Shown here: positions 9,640 through 18,872 of the stretch, piece by piece
How the letters are laid out: each line of letters opens with the position of its first letter
Numbering within the stretch: the stretch's first letter is position 1
Source of the DNA: Acidobacteriota bacterium
GTDB lineage: Bacteria > Acidobacteriota > Terriglobia > Terriglobales > Acidobacteriaceae
Direction of reading: 5' to 3'
Length of the DNA stretch: 59,915 nucleotides
NCBI GenBank assembly: GCA_003225495.1
Contig: QIAJ01000065.1
Coordinates: forward strand, 1-59,915
Program-made: the position numbers and the translations under genes
The notes under the pieces: model-generated
Database searches by the model: none
What the model saw: the letters and a program-made list of their open reading frames with translations, nothing else
What the model was told of the DNA's origin: nothing

Positions 9640-10164
9640 ATGCTGCCGGAAAGACGAGCACTCGACGAACTGTTCAGCGTGACTTATGAAGAACTGCGCC
9701 GCCTGGCCTCAAGCGTCAAGCGCAGCGATCAGAGCGTCACGCTTACTCCAACCGCTCTCGTCAACGAGGCATGGCTGAAGCTGGCGAATTCGCCGCGCTT
9801 TGCTTCGACCTCGCGGCTGCACTTTAAACGGATCGCCGCCCGCGCCATGCGCCAAGTGCTGGTGGAAGCTGCCCGCCGCCGCAATGCGGAGAAGCGGGGT
9901 GGACCGGATGCTGTAGTTGTCCCCATCGATGACGCTAGAGATGGCGCTGCTTTGGCAGGGAAAGATTTGCTGGCTCTCGATCGCGCATTGGATGAACTTG
10001 CTCGCCTCGAGCCCCGCCAGGCTTTGATGGTCGAAAGCCGGTTCTTCGGAGGTCTCGATATCATTGAAACGGCGGAGCTCCTTGACGTTTCCGAAGCTAC
10101 GATTTTGCGCGACTGGCGGGCGGCGAAGGCCTGGCTCGCGCACGAGCTTCGCCAGGCAAGCTGA
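9640..10164 (+). CDS. ECF-subfamily RNA polymerase sigma factor
   Basis: A 174-residue sigma factor of the ECF type common in Acidobacteriota. Region 2 covers SVTYEELRRLASSVKRS, LTPTALVNEAWLKL and the FKRIAARAMRQVLVEAARRR stretch. Region 4 near the C-terminus has a helix-turn-helix, DIIETAELLDVSEATILRDW, for -35 recognition. The ATG follows a good AGGGGG Shine-Dalgarno. It is followed closely by a Ser/Thr kinase gene; in this group such sigma factors are often paired with kinases rather than with classical anti-sigma factors, so phosphorylation control is plausible but inferred. Confidence 0.93.
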   Translation: MLPERRALDELFSVTYEELRRLASSVKRSDQSVTLTPTALVNEAWLKLANSPRFASTSRLHFKRIAARAMRQVLVEAARRRNAEKRGGPDAVVVPIDDARDGAALAGKDLLALDRALDELARLEPRQALMVESRFFGGLDIIETAELLDVSEATILRDWRAAKAWLAHELRQAS

Positions 10165-10205
10165 CGTCCTGAATTTCTTTGAATGGTTTATCCGGGAGGG
10201 GTGGT

Positions 10206-12783
10206 TTGGACCGCAGCCGTTGGGGACGAATCCAGAACCTGTTTCATGAGGCTGCGAGTTTGCCGCCTGCGGAGCAGCAGGCTTTTCTGGAATCAGCTTG
10301 CGGTGAAGACCAGAGCCTTGTTGCCGATGTAATCGCCTTGCTCCACGAAGATGCCTGCGCCGCTTCGCTGCTCGACCAACCGCTCGCCGAAGTCGCGCAC
10401 AAAGTACTTGCGCAAGACTCGCACTGGCCTCCATTTCATGAACTTGGGCCGTACCAAATCCGCAAGGTACTGGGCGAAGGCGGGATGGGCGTTGTTTATC
10501 TGGCCGAACGTAAGGACCTCGGCAGCCTGGTTGCTCTCAAACTTCTTCGCGATGCGTGGCTGTCTCCGGCGCGGCGGGAGCGATTCAGCGCGGAGCAGCG
10601 CACCCTCGCGCAGCTGAATCATCGGTCGATTGCTCGACTCTACGACGCTGACATATTGTCCGACGGCACGCCGTTCTTCGTGATGGAGTATGTCGAAGGC
10701 CTGCCGCTTACCGACTACTGCACGCAAAACAAATGTTCCGTTGAGCGGCGCTTACAATTCTTTCGGCAGGTTTGCGAGGCTGTTCAGTACGCGCACAGCA
10801 ATGCGGTAATTCATCGCGATTTGAAGCCTTCGAACATTCTTGTGAGATCAGACGGCACCGTACGTCTGCTTGATTTCGGGATCGCGAAACAAATTGAGAG
10901 CCTGGATGTTTCCACGCAACAAACAACAATGACGGGTCTGCGGCTGATGACGCCTGCCTATGCTGCACCGGAGCAAATTCGGGGCCAGCGGGTTGGAGTA
11001 CAGAGTGATGTCTATTCGCTCGGCGTGATCCTGTATGAGCTCTTGTGTGACCGCCTGCCATTCGATCTGTCAAACCTCGCGCCGACAGAAGCCGAGACAG
11101 TGCTGCTTGAACACGAGCTGCCTGACAGCCATGCACAAGGACTCGGAGCGCAGATATCGCTCGGTGGAAGCGCTGACGCGTGACGTTGATCATTATTTAA
11201 GACACGAACCGCTTGAAGCCCGGCCCGATACGCTCGACTACCGGCTCGGCAAGTTCGTCAGGCGTAACCAGCGTGAGGTGATGGCCGGTGTCATGGCGGC
11301 CGTATTGCTGGTTGGCCTGGTGACGTTCTTTACGATCCGGCTGGCAAAGGCGCGAGATGGCGCTTTAGCCGAAGCAGCGCGCACCCAGCGCATCCAGCGT
11401 TTCACGATGAATCTGTTTCAGGGCGGAGACGAGGCGGTTGGTCCCGCCGATGACTTGCGCGTGATTACTCTGGTCGATCGGGGCGTGCAGGAAGCGCGCG
11501 CTCTGACTGGGGACCCTCGGTCGCAGGCGGAGATTTATGAAACGCTCGGAACCGTTTATGAGAATCTCGGCAAGCTTGACGAAGCCAACAAGCTGCTGAA
11601 CATTTCGCTCGAACAGCGCAAGACTCTATTTGGAACCGACAGCCCGGAATACGCCGACTCGCTCGTTGCGCTCGCCGGTCTTCGAGATGCGGAGGCGAAG
11701 TTTGATGAGGCCGAGAAGTTAGCTCGTCAGGGCCTAAACGTCAGCAGACACTACCGCGCGCCGAATCACCCGGCGATCGGCAAGGAGACGGCACTACTCG
11801 GGAAGATTCTGGAGGATCGCGGGACGTACCCGGCCGCTATCTCGGTGCTGGAGGAGGCTGCGCGTCTGCAATCTACATCAGACGCCTCGCGCGCTGACCT
11901 GTCGGGCACGCTTACGGAGTTGGCGAATTGTCATTTTTATGCGGGCAACTACGACACTTCGGAAGCCCTGAACCAGAGACTGCTGGTCATGGATCGCGAA
12001 CTTTTCGGTGAGCGTCATCCCCATGTAGCAGACGACCTGATCAATATCGGCGCGATTCAGTACGAACGTGGCAGATTCAGCGAAGCGGAACGTTTCTATC
12101 GGCAGGGGCTGGATATCACACAGGCCTTCTACGGAAAAGATCATCCTGCCACCAGTTCGGCACTGACCATGCTCGGCCGCGCATTGGTTTCGGAAGGAAA
12201 GCTAGACGAGGCCGCCGGTATTCTTCAACAAGCGCTTGCCATTCAGGAGAAAGTGTATGGCAAGGTGCACCCGCGAGTGGCCGGAACGCTCAACGAGCTT
12301 GGAAAGATCGCCCAGCGCCGTGGCCAACTCGATGAAGCCGAAGCAGAACTTAGCCGCGCGGTCGAGATCTACAAGTCAATCTATAAAGGAAAGCACTACT
12401 ACATAGGAATCGCTCTTTCCAATCTTGCCGGTGTGCTGGTGGATCGAAAGGAATATGGCAAGGCGGAGAAGCTTTTTCAGGAAGCACTCCAGATTTATTC
12501 TCAAACGCTCGCGCCTGACCACCAGAACGTCGGCATTGCGCATACCCGATTGGGACGAGCATTTCTGCGCGACCACCGTTACGCGGAAGCGGAAGCGGAA
12601 GTGCGCACTGGGTATGACATCCTGGTCAAGCAATCGACTCCGCCGCAGGTGTGGCTTCAGAACGCTCGCGCCGATCTCTCGGAAGCGTACGACGCCCTCC
12701 ATCAGCCGGAAAAGGCGAGCAAACTCCGCGCCGAGTTTGCCGCCAACGACGCTAAGACGACCGAAGTCAGTCGCAAGAACTGA
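10206..12783 (+). pseudogene. Ser/Thr protein kinase with TPR sensor tail, disrupted by an out-of-frame deletion
   Basis: A PknB-type kinase: P-loop GEGGMGVVYLAE near residue 90, catalytic lysine in VALKLL, HRDLKPSNIL near 204, DFGIAKQ near 223, and an APEQIRG activation-segment end. The reading frame is lost after TVLLEHE (about 11115) and resumes in another frame at CLTAMHKDSERRYRSVEAL. Family members usually have about 25-35 further residues here, ending the C-lobe. The second frame continues with a transmembrane helix (EVMAGVMAAVLLVGLVTFFTI) and many TPR units to the stop. The likely start is the TTG at 10206 (MDRSRWGRIQNLF) after GGGAGGGG. It adjoins the ECF sigma gene. Confidence 0.87.
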
Positions 12784-12812
12784 GCTGTTCCAAACCTGCA
12801 GATCCCACCGAA

Positions 12813-14153
12813 TTGACGGCGGAGGGCCTTCTAGGGTTGGATGGAAGCTGCGTGGTTCCACAGGCTCCCATCCCCGAAGCTGGGCCCAGACGGTTTAGCT
12901 GGCTGGATGCCATCTGGCTCCTTTTCCTGCTCGGGCTGGCGTTTTTGCCGCCACGACTCGAATGGCACAAGCAGGTCACCCTGGCTGCCATCGGCATCGT
13001 GCAATTGCTGGAGGGTTGGCTGGTCGGCCGCCTTCCTAAACGCGGGCCATTCTATGTGGTTCTGCTGAAAATCCTGCTGGCTACTGTGCTCATCGATCAC
13101 ACCGCCGAGGTGGGGATCAACAGCAGCTACTATCCTATTTACTACCTGCCGGTCGTAACGGCTGCGTTGTATTACGGACCATGGGCAACCCTGATATGGA
13201 CTGCGTTCGCGTCGGCGGCCTACAGTTCGTATCTTTATCCGGCATTGCAGGACTATGACCTGACTGCATCTGGATACGACGAGCTCGTGCTCCGCATCAT
13301 GTTCTTCTTCATGGCGGCAATGCTGGTGAACCGTTTCGCACAGGAGAGCCGCCGTCAGACTCATCTCTACCAGGACCTTGCCGGCCAGCTCGCGGAAACC
13401 AATCGCAAGCTGAAGCAGGCGCAAGCTGAAGCGCGGCGATCGGAGCGCCTGGCGGCTCTTGGGCAGCTCTCGGCCGGGTTGGCACACGAGATCCGCAATC
13501 CCTTGGGTGTGATTAAGGGCTCGGCTGAAATACTGACGCAGAAGCTGGAGGGAGCGAATGAACTCGCCCGAGAGCTGGCTGGATATATTTCTGCCGAAGT
13601 CAACCGGTTGAGCACGCTCGTCACGCAGTTTCTGAACTTTGCGCGGCCGCTTCATCCCGAACCTCACCCGGCCGACATCACTTTGCTTCTCAATCGCGTG
13701 CTTAAGAATGTCAACGAGCACTGGAAAGGCAAACCTGTTCAAATCGAACGTGTGTATGCCTCCGACCTACCTCTGGTGCCGCTGGATGAGAGTTTGTGCG
13801 AACAGGCGCTGATCAATCTGGTGCAGAATGCTCACGAGGCGATGGAAGAGAGTGGCGGTACGTTGAGGGCTGAGATCACGCAAGCGAGGCAAAATGATAG
13901 TGACGGAGTTTTAGTTCGTCTCACTGATAATGGTCCGGGTATTCCCAATGCGATCCGGGAAGAGATCTTTAATCCATTTGTGACGACGAAAAAGACCGGC
14001 GTCGGACTAGGGCTATCAATTGTTTCGCAGATCATCGACGGGCATCACGGAACAATACGAGTTGAGAAGGGACCACAGGGCGGGGCATCGTTCGTGATTT
14101 TTTTCCCGTTGACCGTCGATGAGGAAACCATACTGGAGGCGACGGCAGGATAG
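12813..14153 (+). CDS. NtrB-like membrane sensor histidine kinase
   Basis: A 446-residue histidine kinase. About five hydrophobic segments cover residues 25-175 (for example AIWLLFLLGLAFLPP and LPVVTAALYYGPWATLIW), with no large periplasmic loop, so the signal is probably sensed in or near the membrane. A coiled coil precedes the H-box LAALGQLSAGLAHEIRNPLG with phospho-acceptor His at about 225. N-, G1- and G2-boxes follow (INLVQNAHEAM, DNGPGIP, GVGLGLSIV). The start is uncertain: TTG at 12813 is used, and no Shine-Dalgarno is obvious. Its partner regulator begins 4 bases after the stop. Confidence 0.9.
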   Translation: MTAEGLLGLDGSCVVPQAPIPEAGPRRFSWLDAIWLLFLLGLAFLPPRLEWHKQVTLAAIGIVQLLEGWLVGRLPKRGPFYVVLLKILLATVLIDHTAEVGINSSYYPIYYLPVVTAALYYGPWATLIWTAFASAAYSSYLYPALQDYDLTASGYDELVLRIMFFFMAAMLVNRFAQESRRQTHLYQDLAGQLAETNRKLKQAQAEARRSERLAALGQLSAGLAHEIRNPLGVIKGSAEILTQKLEGANELARELAGYISAEVNRLSTLVTQFLNFARPLHPEPHPADITLLLNRVLKNVNEHWKGKPVQIERVYASDLPLVPLDESLCEQALINLVQNAHEAMEESGGTLRAEITQARQNDSDGVLVRLTDNGPGIPNAIREEIFNPFVTTKKTGVGLGLSIVSQIIDGHHGTIRVEKGPQGGASFVIFFPLTVDEETILEATAG

Positions 14154-14156
14154 AAC

Positions 14157-15527
14157 ATGCCAACCATTCTCATCATCGAAGACGAATCGAAGATGCGGCG
14201 GCTGCTCGAGCTCAATTTGGGCGAGGACGGCTTCAAAACCGTTTCAGCGCCTGACGCCGAGACTGGTCTGAAACTGCTGGCATCAGAGCAGATTGATCTG
14301 GTGCTCACCGACCTTAAGCTTCCCGGCATGAGCGGTCTGGAACTGCTGCAGAGGGCGAAGCAACAAGATCCGGCTCTGCCAGTCGTTGTGATGACCGCAT
14401 TTGGCTCAGTGGAAACTGCCGTCGATGCCATGAAGGCGGGAGCTACCGATTATGTACTCAAGCCTTTTTCGCTGGCTGAAATGCGGATGGTGGTACATAA
14501 AGAACTTGATGTCTCCCGTCTGCGTGAGGAGAATCGCTCGCTGCGCGAGGCGCTGGGAGAGAAGTACAGTCATCCGAACATAGTCGCCCGCAGTGCGAAG
14601 ATGCAGGAGGTGCTGGCGATCATGGAGCGTGTCGCGCCGACCAATTCAACGGTTCTGCTGGGCGGCGAGAGCGGTGTCGGCAAAGACCTGATCGCCCGTG
14701 CGATTCATGAAAAGTCCCGCCGCGCATCGGGGCCCTTCATCAAGATCAACAGTACCGCCATACCTGAGAACCTGCTGGAGAGTGAACTGTTCGGTTACGA
14801 AAGAGGCGCCTTCACCGGCGCCACAACCAGCAAGCCTGGAAAGTTCGAGCTGGCAGACAAAGGCACTTTGTTCCTCGACGAAATCGGGGACGTACCGCCG
14901 GTTACACAGGTGAAACTTCTGCGGGTGCTGCAGGAACGCGAATTTGAGAGATTGGGAGGCACTCGGACTGTGAAAGTGGATGTGCGACTCGTTGCCGCCA
15001 CCAACCGCGATCTGCGCGCAGCCCTCGAAGATGGAACGTTCCGCGAAGACCTCTATTACCGTCTGAATGTAGTTCCGATTGACATACCGCCGCTACGCGA
15101 ACACAAGGAAGATATTCCTGATCTGGCCAATCTTTTCCTAAAGAAGTTCTGCGGCGACGCGGGTCGCCAGGCGGTTACCATATCGCCAGAAGCTGCGAAT
15201 TTGTTGATGAGTCATCATTGGCCAGGGAATGTTCGAGAATTGCAGAACATTATCGAGCGCGCCTGTGCAATGGCAAAAACCAACAAAATCGAGCCCGGTG
15301 ACATTCACCTTGATTCTGCCCCGCGTAACAAGACCGTTGTGTCGAGCGATGGCTTCCTGCCGAACGGAATGACGCTCGACCAGTGGGAAGACGAAATGAT
15401 CCGCGAGGCTTTGAAGCGTGCGGGCGGAAATAAATCGCAGGCAGCACGATTGTTGGGACTCTCTCGGAACGCCTTGCGTTACCGCTTGTCGAAAATTGGA
15501 ATTGAGGACGAGAACGGCGCCGAGTAG
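14157..15527 (+). CDS. NtrC-family sigma54-dependent response regulator
   Basis: A 456-residue response regulator with three domains in order. The receiver has phospho-acceptor Asp52 in LVLTDLKLPGMSG. The AAA+ domain has Walker A GGESGVGKD near 168, the sigma54-contact loop ESELFGYERGAFTGA, and Walker B GTLFLDEIGD. A Fis-type helix-turn-helix ends the protein (GGNKSQAARLLGLSRNALRYR). It activates sigma54-RNA polymerase after phosphorylation by the adjacent kinase. No clear -24/-12 promoter was found by eye upstream of the neighbouring genes, so the targets are unknown. Confidence 0.96.
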   Translation: MPTILIIEDESKMRRLLELNLGEDGFKTVSAPDAETGLKLLASEQIDLVLTDLKLPGMSGLELLQRAKQQDPALPVVVMTAFGSVETAVDAMKAGATDYVLKPFSLAEMRMVVHKELDVSRLREENRSLREALGEKYSHPNIVARSAKMQEVLAIMERVAPTNSTVLLGGESGVGKDLIARAIHEKSRRASGPFIKINSTAIPENLLESELFGYERGAFTGATTSKPGKFELADKGTLFLDEIGDVPPVTQVKLLRVLQEREFERLGGTRTVKVDVRLVAATNRDLRAALEDGTFREDLYYRLNVVPIDIPPLREHKEDIPDLANLFLKKFCGDAGRQAVTISPEAANLLMSHHWPGNVRELQNIIERACAMAKTNKIEPGDIHLDSAPRNKTVVSSDGFLPNGMTLDQWEDEMIREALKRAGGNKSQAARLLGLSRNALRYRLSKIGIEDENGAE

Positions 15528-15605
15528 AACTCCTTCGCCAATCTGCTTCAGGGGATTTGGCCATGAGTTAGAACTAAGGACAAAGGTGCCTCTTTCTTCT
15601 TGACT

Positions 15606-15656
15606 TAATGCCCCAGAAGGGGCTAAATACCAGGCCAGTCGCCAAGTCTGGCTTCT
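15606..15656 (+). promoter_or_regulatory. Structured leader region ahead of the secreted protease
   Basis: Between the NtrC-like gene and the protease lie 236 bases without a gene. Two adjacent hairpins can be drawn: GCCCC-AGAA-GGGGC (15610-15623) and a seven-pair stem AGGCCAG/CTGGCTT with a nine-base loop (15632-15654). Neither is followed by a U-run, so they are not obvious terminators. They may form a structured 5' leader of the protease mRNA or be chance GC-rich stems. Confidence 0.3.
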
Positions 15657-15763
15657 CCCCCTGTCCTCCCCGACAGCCAGCGTGGTATTCAGGTCCTTCC
15701 GCATTGACTTGCTGGGGTGCCCGTCTTAGTTCTCACAATTCTTCTTCCAGGAGAGACGTGTAA

Positions 15764-18586
15764 ATGAACGATTACGCTTGCAAACCCATCCTTGGAGCGA
15801 CGGTGTCGGCTATCGCGCTCATTCTTATGTTCTCCAATCCTACGGTCGGGCTCGCTCAAAGCGGAAGCTCCGCGGCCAAAACCCCAAATGCAGCTGACAT
15901 GGCCCAGATTTCAAATAGCGGACGCGAACAGATACGGGCGCTCATGGCTGAAAAGGAAGCCCGCACCCCAGCGCAACGCAAAATCGGCTCCAGCCTCATC
16001 TATATGGCCCAGCGAAAGCATGGGATCAATCTCCTCCCGGGCATGGCGGGCCTGCGCCCACTTGTGCCGGAACGTGCCGATGGTCGGGTTGACGTTCAGA
16101 TTCGAGGCCTGATCTCCAAACAATTGATTAAGGCGATCGAGCGGAGCGGCGGCAAGATTATTTACGGACATGTGGATGGACCACTCTTGCGCGCCCTCGT
16201 TCCACTGGACACGGTTGAAGATTTGGCCGTGCGCTCTGACGTCCATGGAATTCACCAGAGCTTTCCGGCGATGACGCAGCAACTTGTGAAACGGCGCGCT
16301 GAGAAGTTGCGTGCCCCTCTGGGGTCCGCAATCCGGCAATTGCAACCTCCTGCTTCGATTGAGGACAGAGGTTCGGTCACATCGGAAGGCGTGACAGCGC
16401 ATCGGGCTGATCAAGCGCTGCACCAGTTTGGCGCGACCGGCGCCGGTGTAAAAATCGGCGTGCTCTCAGACAGCGATGACTTTAAAGAGGCGTCGATTGC
16501 GAGTGGCGACCTCCCGCCTGACACCACGACCGTGCCGGGACAGGACGGTCGGCCCGGGGCTGGCGAAGGCACCGCTATGATGGAGATCGTCCTCGACATG
16601 GCGCCGGGAGCGAAGATTTTCTTTGCGACGGCGTTCAATTCTCCGGAGAGCTTCGCTGACAATATCCGCACGCTCCGCTTCGTCTACCACTGCGACATCA
16701 TTGTGGACGACGTCATTTACTTCTTCGAATCGCCTTATCAGGATGACATCATCGCTCGGGCTGTCCGAGATGTGATCGCTGATGGCGGCGCGTACTTCTC
16801 GTCGGCGGGAAACCAGGGCAATTTCAACGATGGGACCGCGGGCGTTTGGGAAGGCGATTTCAAAAAGGCTAAAGTGGGTATCGATGCCCTGCCGGCAGGC
16901 TACGAAGTCCATGACTTTGGCAGCGGTGTCGTCTCGAACCGGATCGATGTCGCCGGCGGGCCGCTGATCTTGCATTGGTCGGACCCAGGGTCGTTGGATA
17001 ACGGCCAGGCCGGTGACGACTATGATCTGTTCATTCTAGATTCAACATTGAGCAATGTAGCGGTCGCTTCCACAGACATTCAGGACGGCAATGATATTCC
17101 GTTTGAGTTCCTCGGTTTCTTCATTCCGGCGGAGTATCGTGTGGTCGTCGCGAGAAAGACGGGCGCGACCGACCGGGCAATCCGCACCGAACTTTTTGGC
17201 GGCGAGTTGGGTCTCGCAACGTCGGGGGCGACTTATGGACATAGCTCGGTCCTCGGTGCATTCGGAGTGGCTGCTGTGGATGTCGCCGTAGCAGGAGGGG
17301 GAGCATTCACGGGAGGCAACACCAATCCAATCGAGACCTTCAGCGCCGATGGAAACCGCCGGGTATTCTTCGATCCGGACGGCAACCCTTACAAACCGGG
17401 CAAATATCTGTTCAGAAATAGCGGTGGACAACTGCGCAAGAAGCCGGATTTGTCTGCCGCAGACGGAGTGTCGACGACCCTGCCAGGTGGGTCCGGTCTC
17501 AATCCGTTCTTCGGGACGTCAGCCGCTGCTCCGCATGCGGCAGGCGTTGCAGCGTTGTTGAAATCGGTGAAGCCAACTCTGAAGGCGCCCGCTTTTCGAG
17601 CGGCGTTGACGAAGTCAGCGCTCGATATCGAAGCACTCGGGTTCGACCGCGATTCCGGCTTTGGCATCGTGGATGCCATTGGGACGTTGAATTTCGTTCA
17701 TGCCAAACCGTCGGCGTTTCTCGAACTGGGAACTGTGACAGCTACTGAGACCGTCGGCGACGGGGACTCCTTTATCGAGCCTGGGGAGTCGGGTTCACTG
17801 ATCACCGAGTTGAGAAATCTTGGAGGAGCCGCGACTCTCAACCTTCAGGGATTTCTATCGACAACCACGCCGGGGGTTACGATCGACAGCGCTTCTTCCA
17901 CTTTTGCGTTTATTCCAGGATTCGGTGGAGCAGGTGTCAACGACGTCCCCTATGCTTTTACCCTCTCATCCGGTCTAGTCTGCGGAACCGCTGCGAAGTT
18001 TGAATTGACTGCAAGTTACAGCAACGGACCACTGAGCCCGCAGATCTTCGACTTTAGCGTGCCAACGGGCGCTCCCTCAGCCAGTTCCACCAACTTTCCC
18101 TATGCTGGAGGGCCGGTCGCGATTCCCGATGGCAATGCAGCCGGAGTTAGTATTCCTCTCACCGTCAGTGGATTTGGAAGCGCCCTGTCCAGCCTGACAT
18201 TTTCCCTCGACGGCACGAGTTGCACTGCGGCTACCGGTGCAACTACCGTCGGTCTGGACCACAGCTGGGTGGGCGATCTGGTGATTACTCTCACCTCTCC
18301 GTCCGGCACCACCGTTACACTCATGAGCCGTCCTGGCGGAACGTTGAATAGCGGCAACAATTTCTGCCAGACGGTACTGGATGATTCAGCTTCAGCGTCC
18401 ATTCAGACAGTCGCTTCGAGCCAAGCTCCATTCACAGGCACCTTTAAGCCGGCTAGCCCGCTGGCCGCCTTCCGGGGTGAAAGTGGCGATGGAACATGGA
18501 TCTTGCATGTCACCGATAACACGCTTATCGACACTGGAAGCGTACGAGCTTTCTCGGTCAATTTGTCGGGCTATACATGTAACTAA
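15764..18586 (+). CDS. Secreted subtilisin-fold serine protease with Glu-type active site and C-terminal P domain
   Basis: A 940-residue exported protease with a Sec signal at about residues 1-31. A propeptide-like region precedes the peptidase domain: Asp236 in GVKIGVLSDSD, SSAGNQGN, and Ser586 in GTSAAAPHAAGVAAL. At the position of the usual catalytic His (HGT) the sequence is GEGTAMMEIV, with Glu268, as in sedolisin-like (S53-like) members. The catalytic domain is followed by a beta-rich segment and by a proprotein-convertase P domain (about 780-940; HSWVGDLVITLTSPSGT, GDGTWILHVTD). It starts at ATG after GGAGAG. It is followed by a strong terminator, so it is monocistronic. Substrate unknown. 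Confidence 0.9.
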   Translation: MNDYACKPILGATVSAIALILMFSNPTVGLAQSGSSAAKTPNAADMAQISNSGREQIRALMAEKEARTPAQRKIGSSLIYMAQRKHGINLLPGMAGLRPLVPERADGRVDVQIRGLISKQLIKAIERSGGKIIYGHVDGPLLRALVPLDTVEDLAVRSDVHGIHQSFPAMTQQLVKRRAEKLRAPLGSAIRQLQPPASIEDRGSVTSEGVTAHRADQALHQFGATGAGVKIGVLSDSDDFKEASIASGDLPPDTTTVPGQDGRPGAGEGTAMMEIVLDMAPGAKIFFATAFNSPESFADNIRTLRFVYHCDIIVDDVIYFFESPYQDDIIARAVRDVIADGGAYFSSAGNQGNFNDGTAGVWEGDFKKAKVGIDALPAGYEVHDFGSGVVSNRIDVAGGPLILHWSDPGSLDNGQAGDDYDLFILDSTLSNVAVASTDIQDGNDIPFEFLGFFIPAEYRVVVARKTGATDRAIRTELFGGELGLATSGATYGHSSVLGAFGVAAVDVAVAGGGAFTGGNTNPIETFSADGNRRVFFDPDGNPYKPGKYLFRNSGGQLRKKPDLSAADGVSTTLPGGSGLNPFFGTSAAAPHAAGVAALLKSVKPTLKAPAFRAALTKSALDIEALGFDRDSGFGIVDAIGTLNFVHAKPSAFLELGTVTATETVGDGDSFIEPGESGSLITELRNLGGAATLNLQGFLSTTTPGVTIDSASSTFAFIPGFGGAGVNDVPYAFTLSSGLVCGTAAKFELTASYSNGPLSPQIFDFSVPTGAPSASSTNFPYAGGPVAIPDGNAAGVSIPLTVSGFGSALSSLTFSLDGTSCTAATGATTVGLDHSWVGDLVITLTSPSGTTVTLMSRPGGTLNSGNNFCQTVLDDSASASIQTVASSQAPFTGTFKPASPLAAFRGESGDGTWILHVTDNTLIDTGSVRAFSVNLSGYTCN

Positions 18587-18624
18587 ATAAAGGGACCCAT
18601 CCACGGTCCCGGTCCGAAAACGAT

Positions 18625-18679
18625 AGCCCGCTCTTTTTTCTCCTCCAGTGTTCCGGAGGAAATAAAGGGCGGGCTTTTT
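18625..18679 (+). terminator. Rho-independent terminator of the protease gene
   Basis: A long hairpin has outer arms AGCCCGCTCTTT and AAAGGGCGGGCT (one mismatch) and inner arms TCCTCC/GGAGGA, and is followed by TTTTT. The 5' arm also contains a T-run, so it may work in both directions. The rest of 18587-18872 shows no gene; it carries the upstream region of the next gene. Confidence 0.88.
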
Positions 18680-18872
18680 CACACTCGATTCGTCATTCAG
18701 ACGTCTGGCCGAAAACCACCACCTTGGTGGAATCGGGCCACCGAGTCCTCCGTCAGATACATGCAAATGGTCTCTAAACTAATGAAAATACTACACATGC
18801 ATAGCTTTCTTGAATGGCCATCTCCCTGCATTATCAGTGCCGATGTTCTCCCGTTAGGGGAGGGGGATAACT

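Noticed and set aside
12831..13742. 303-codon frame antisense to the histidine kinase
   Set aside because: It overlaps a well-supported kinase frame and has no family signature or plausible start.
15528..15763. Sigma54 (-24/-12) promoter for the protease controlled by the adjacent NtrC-like regulator
   Set aside because: No GG-N10-GC element with reasonable flanks was found by eye in this gap.
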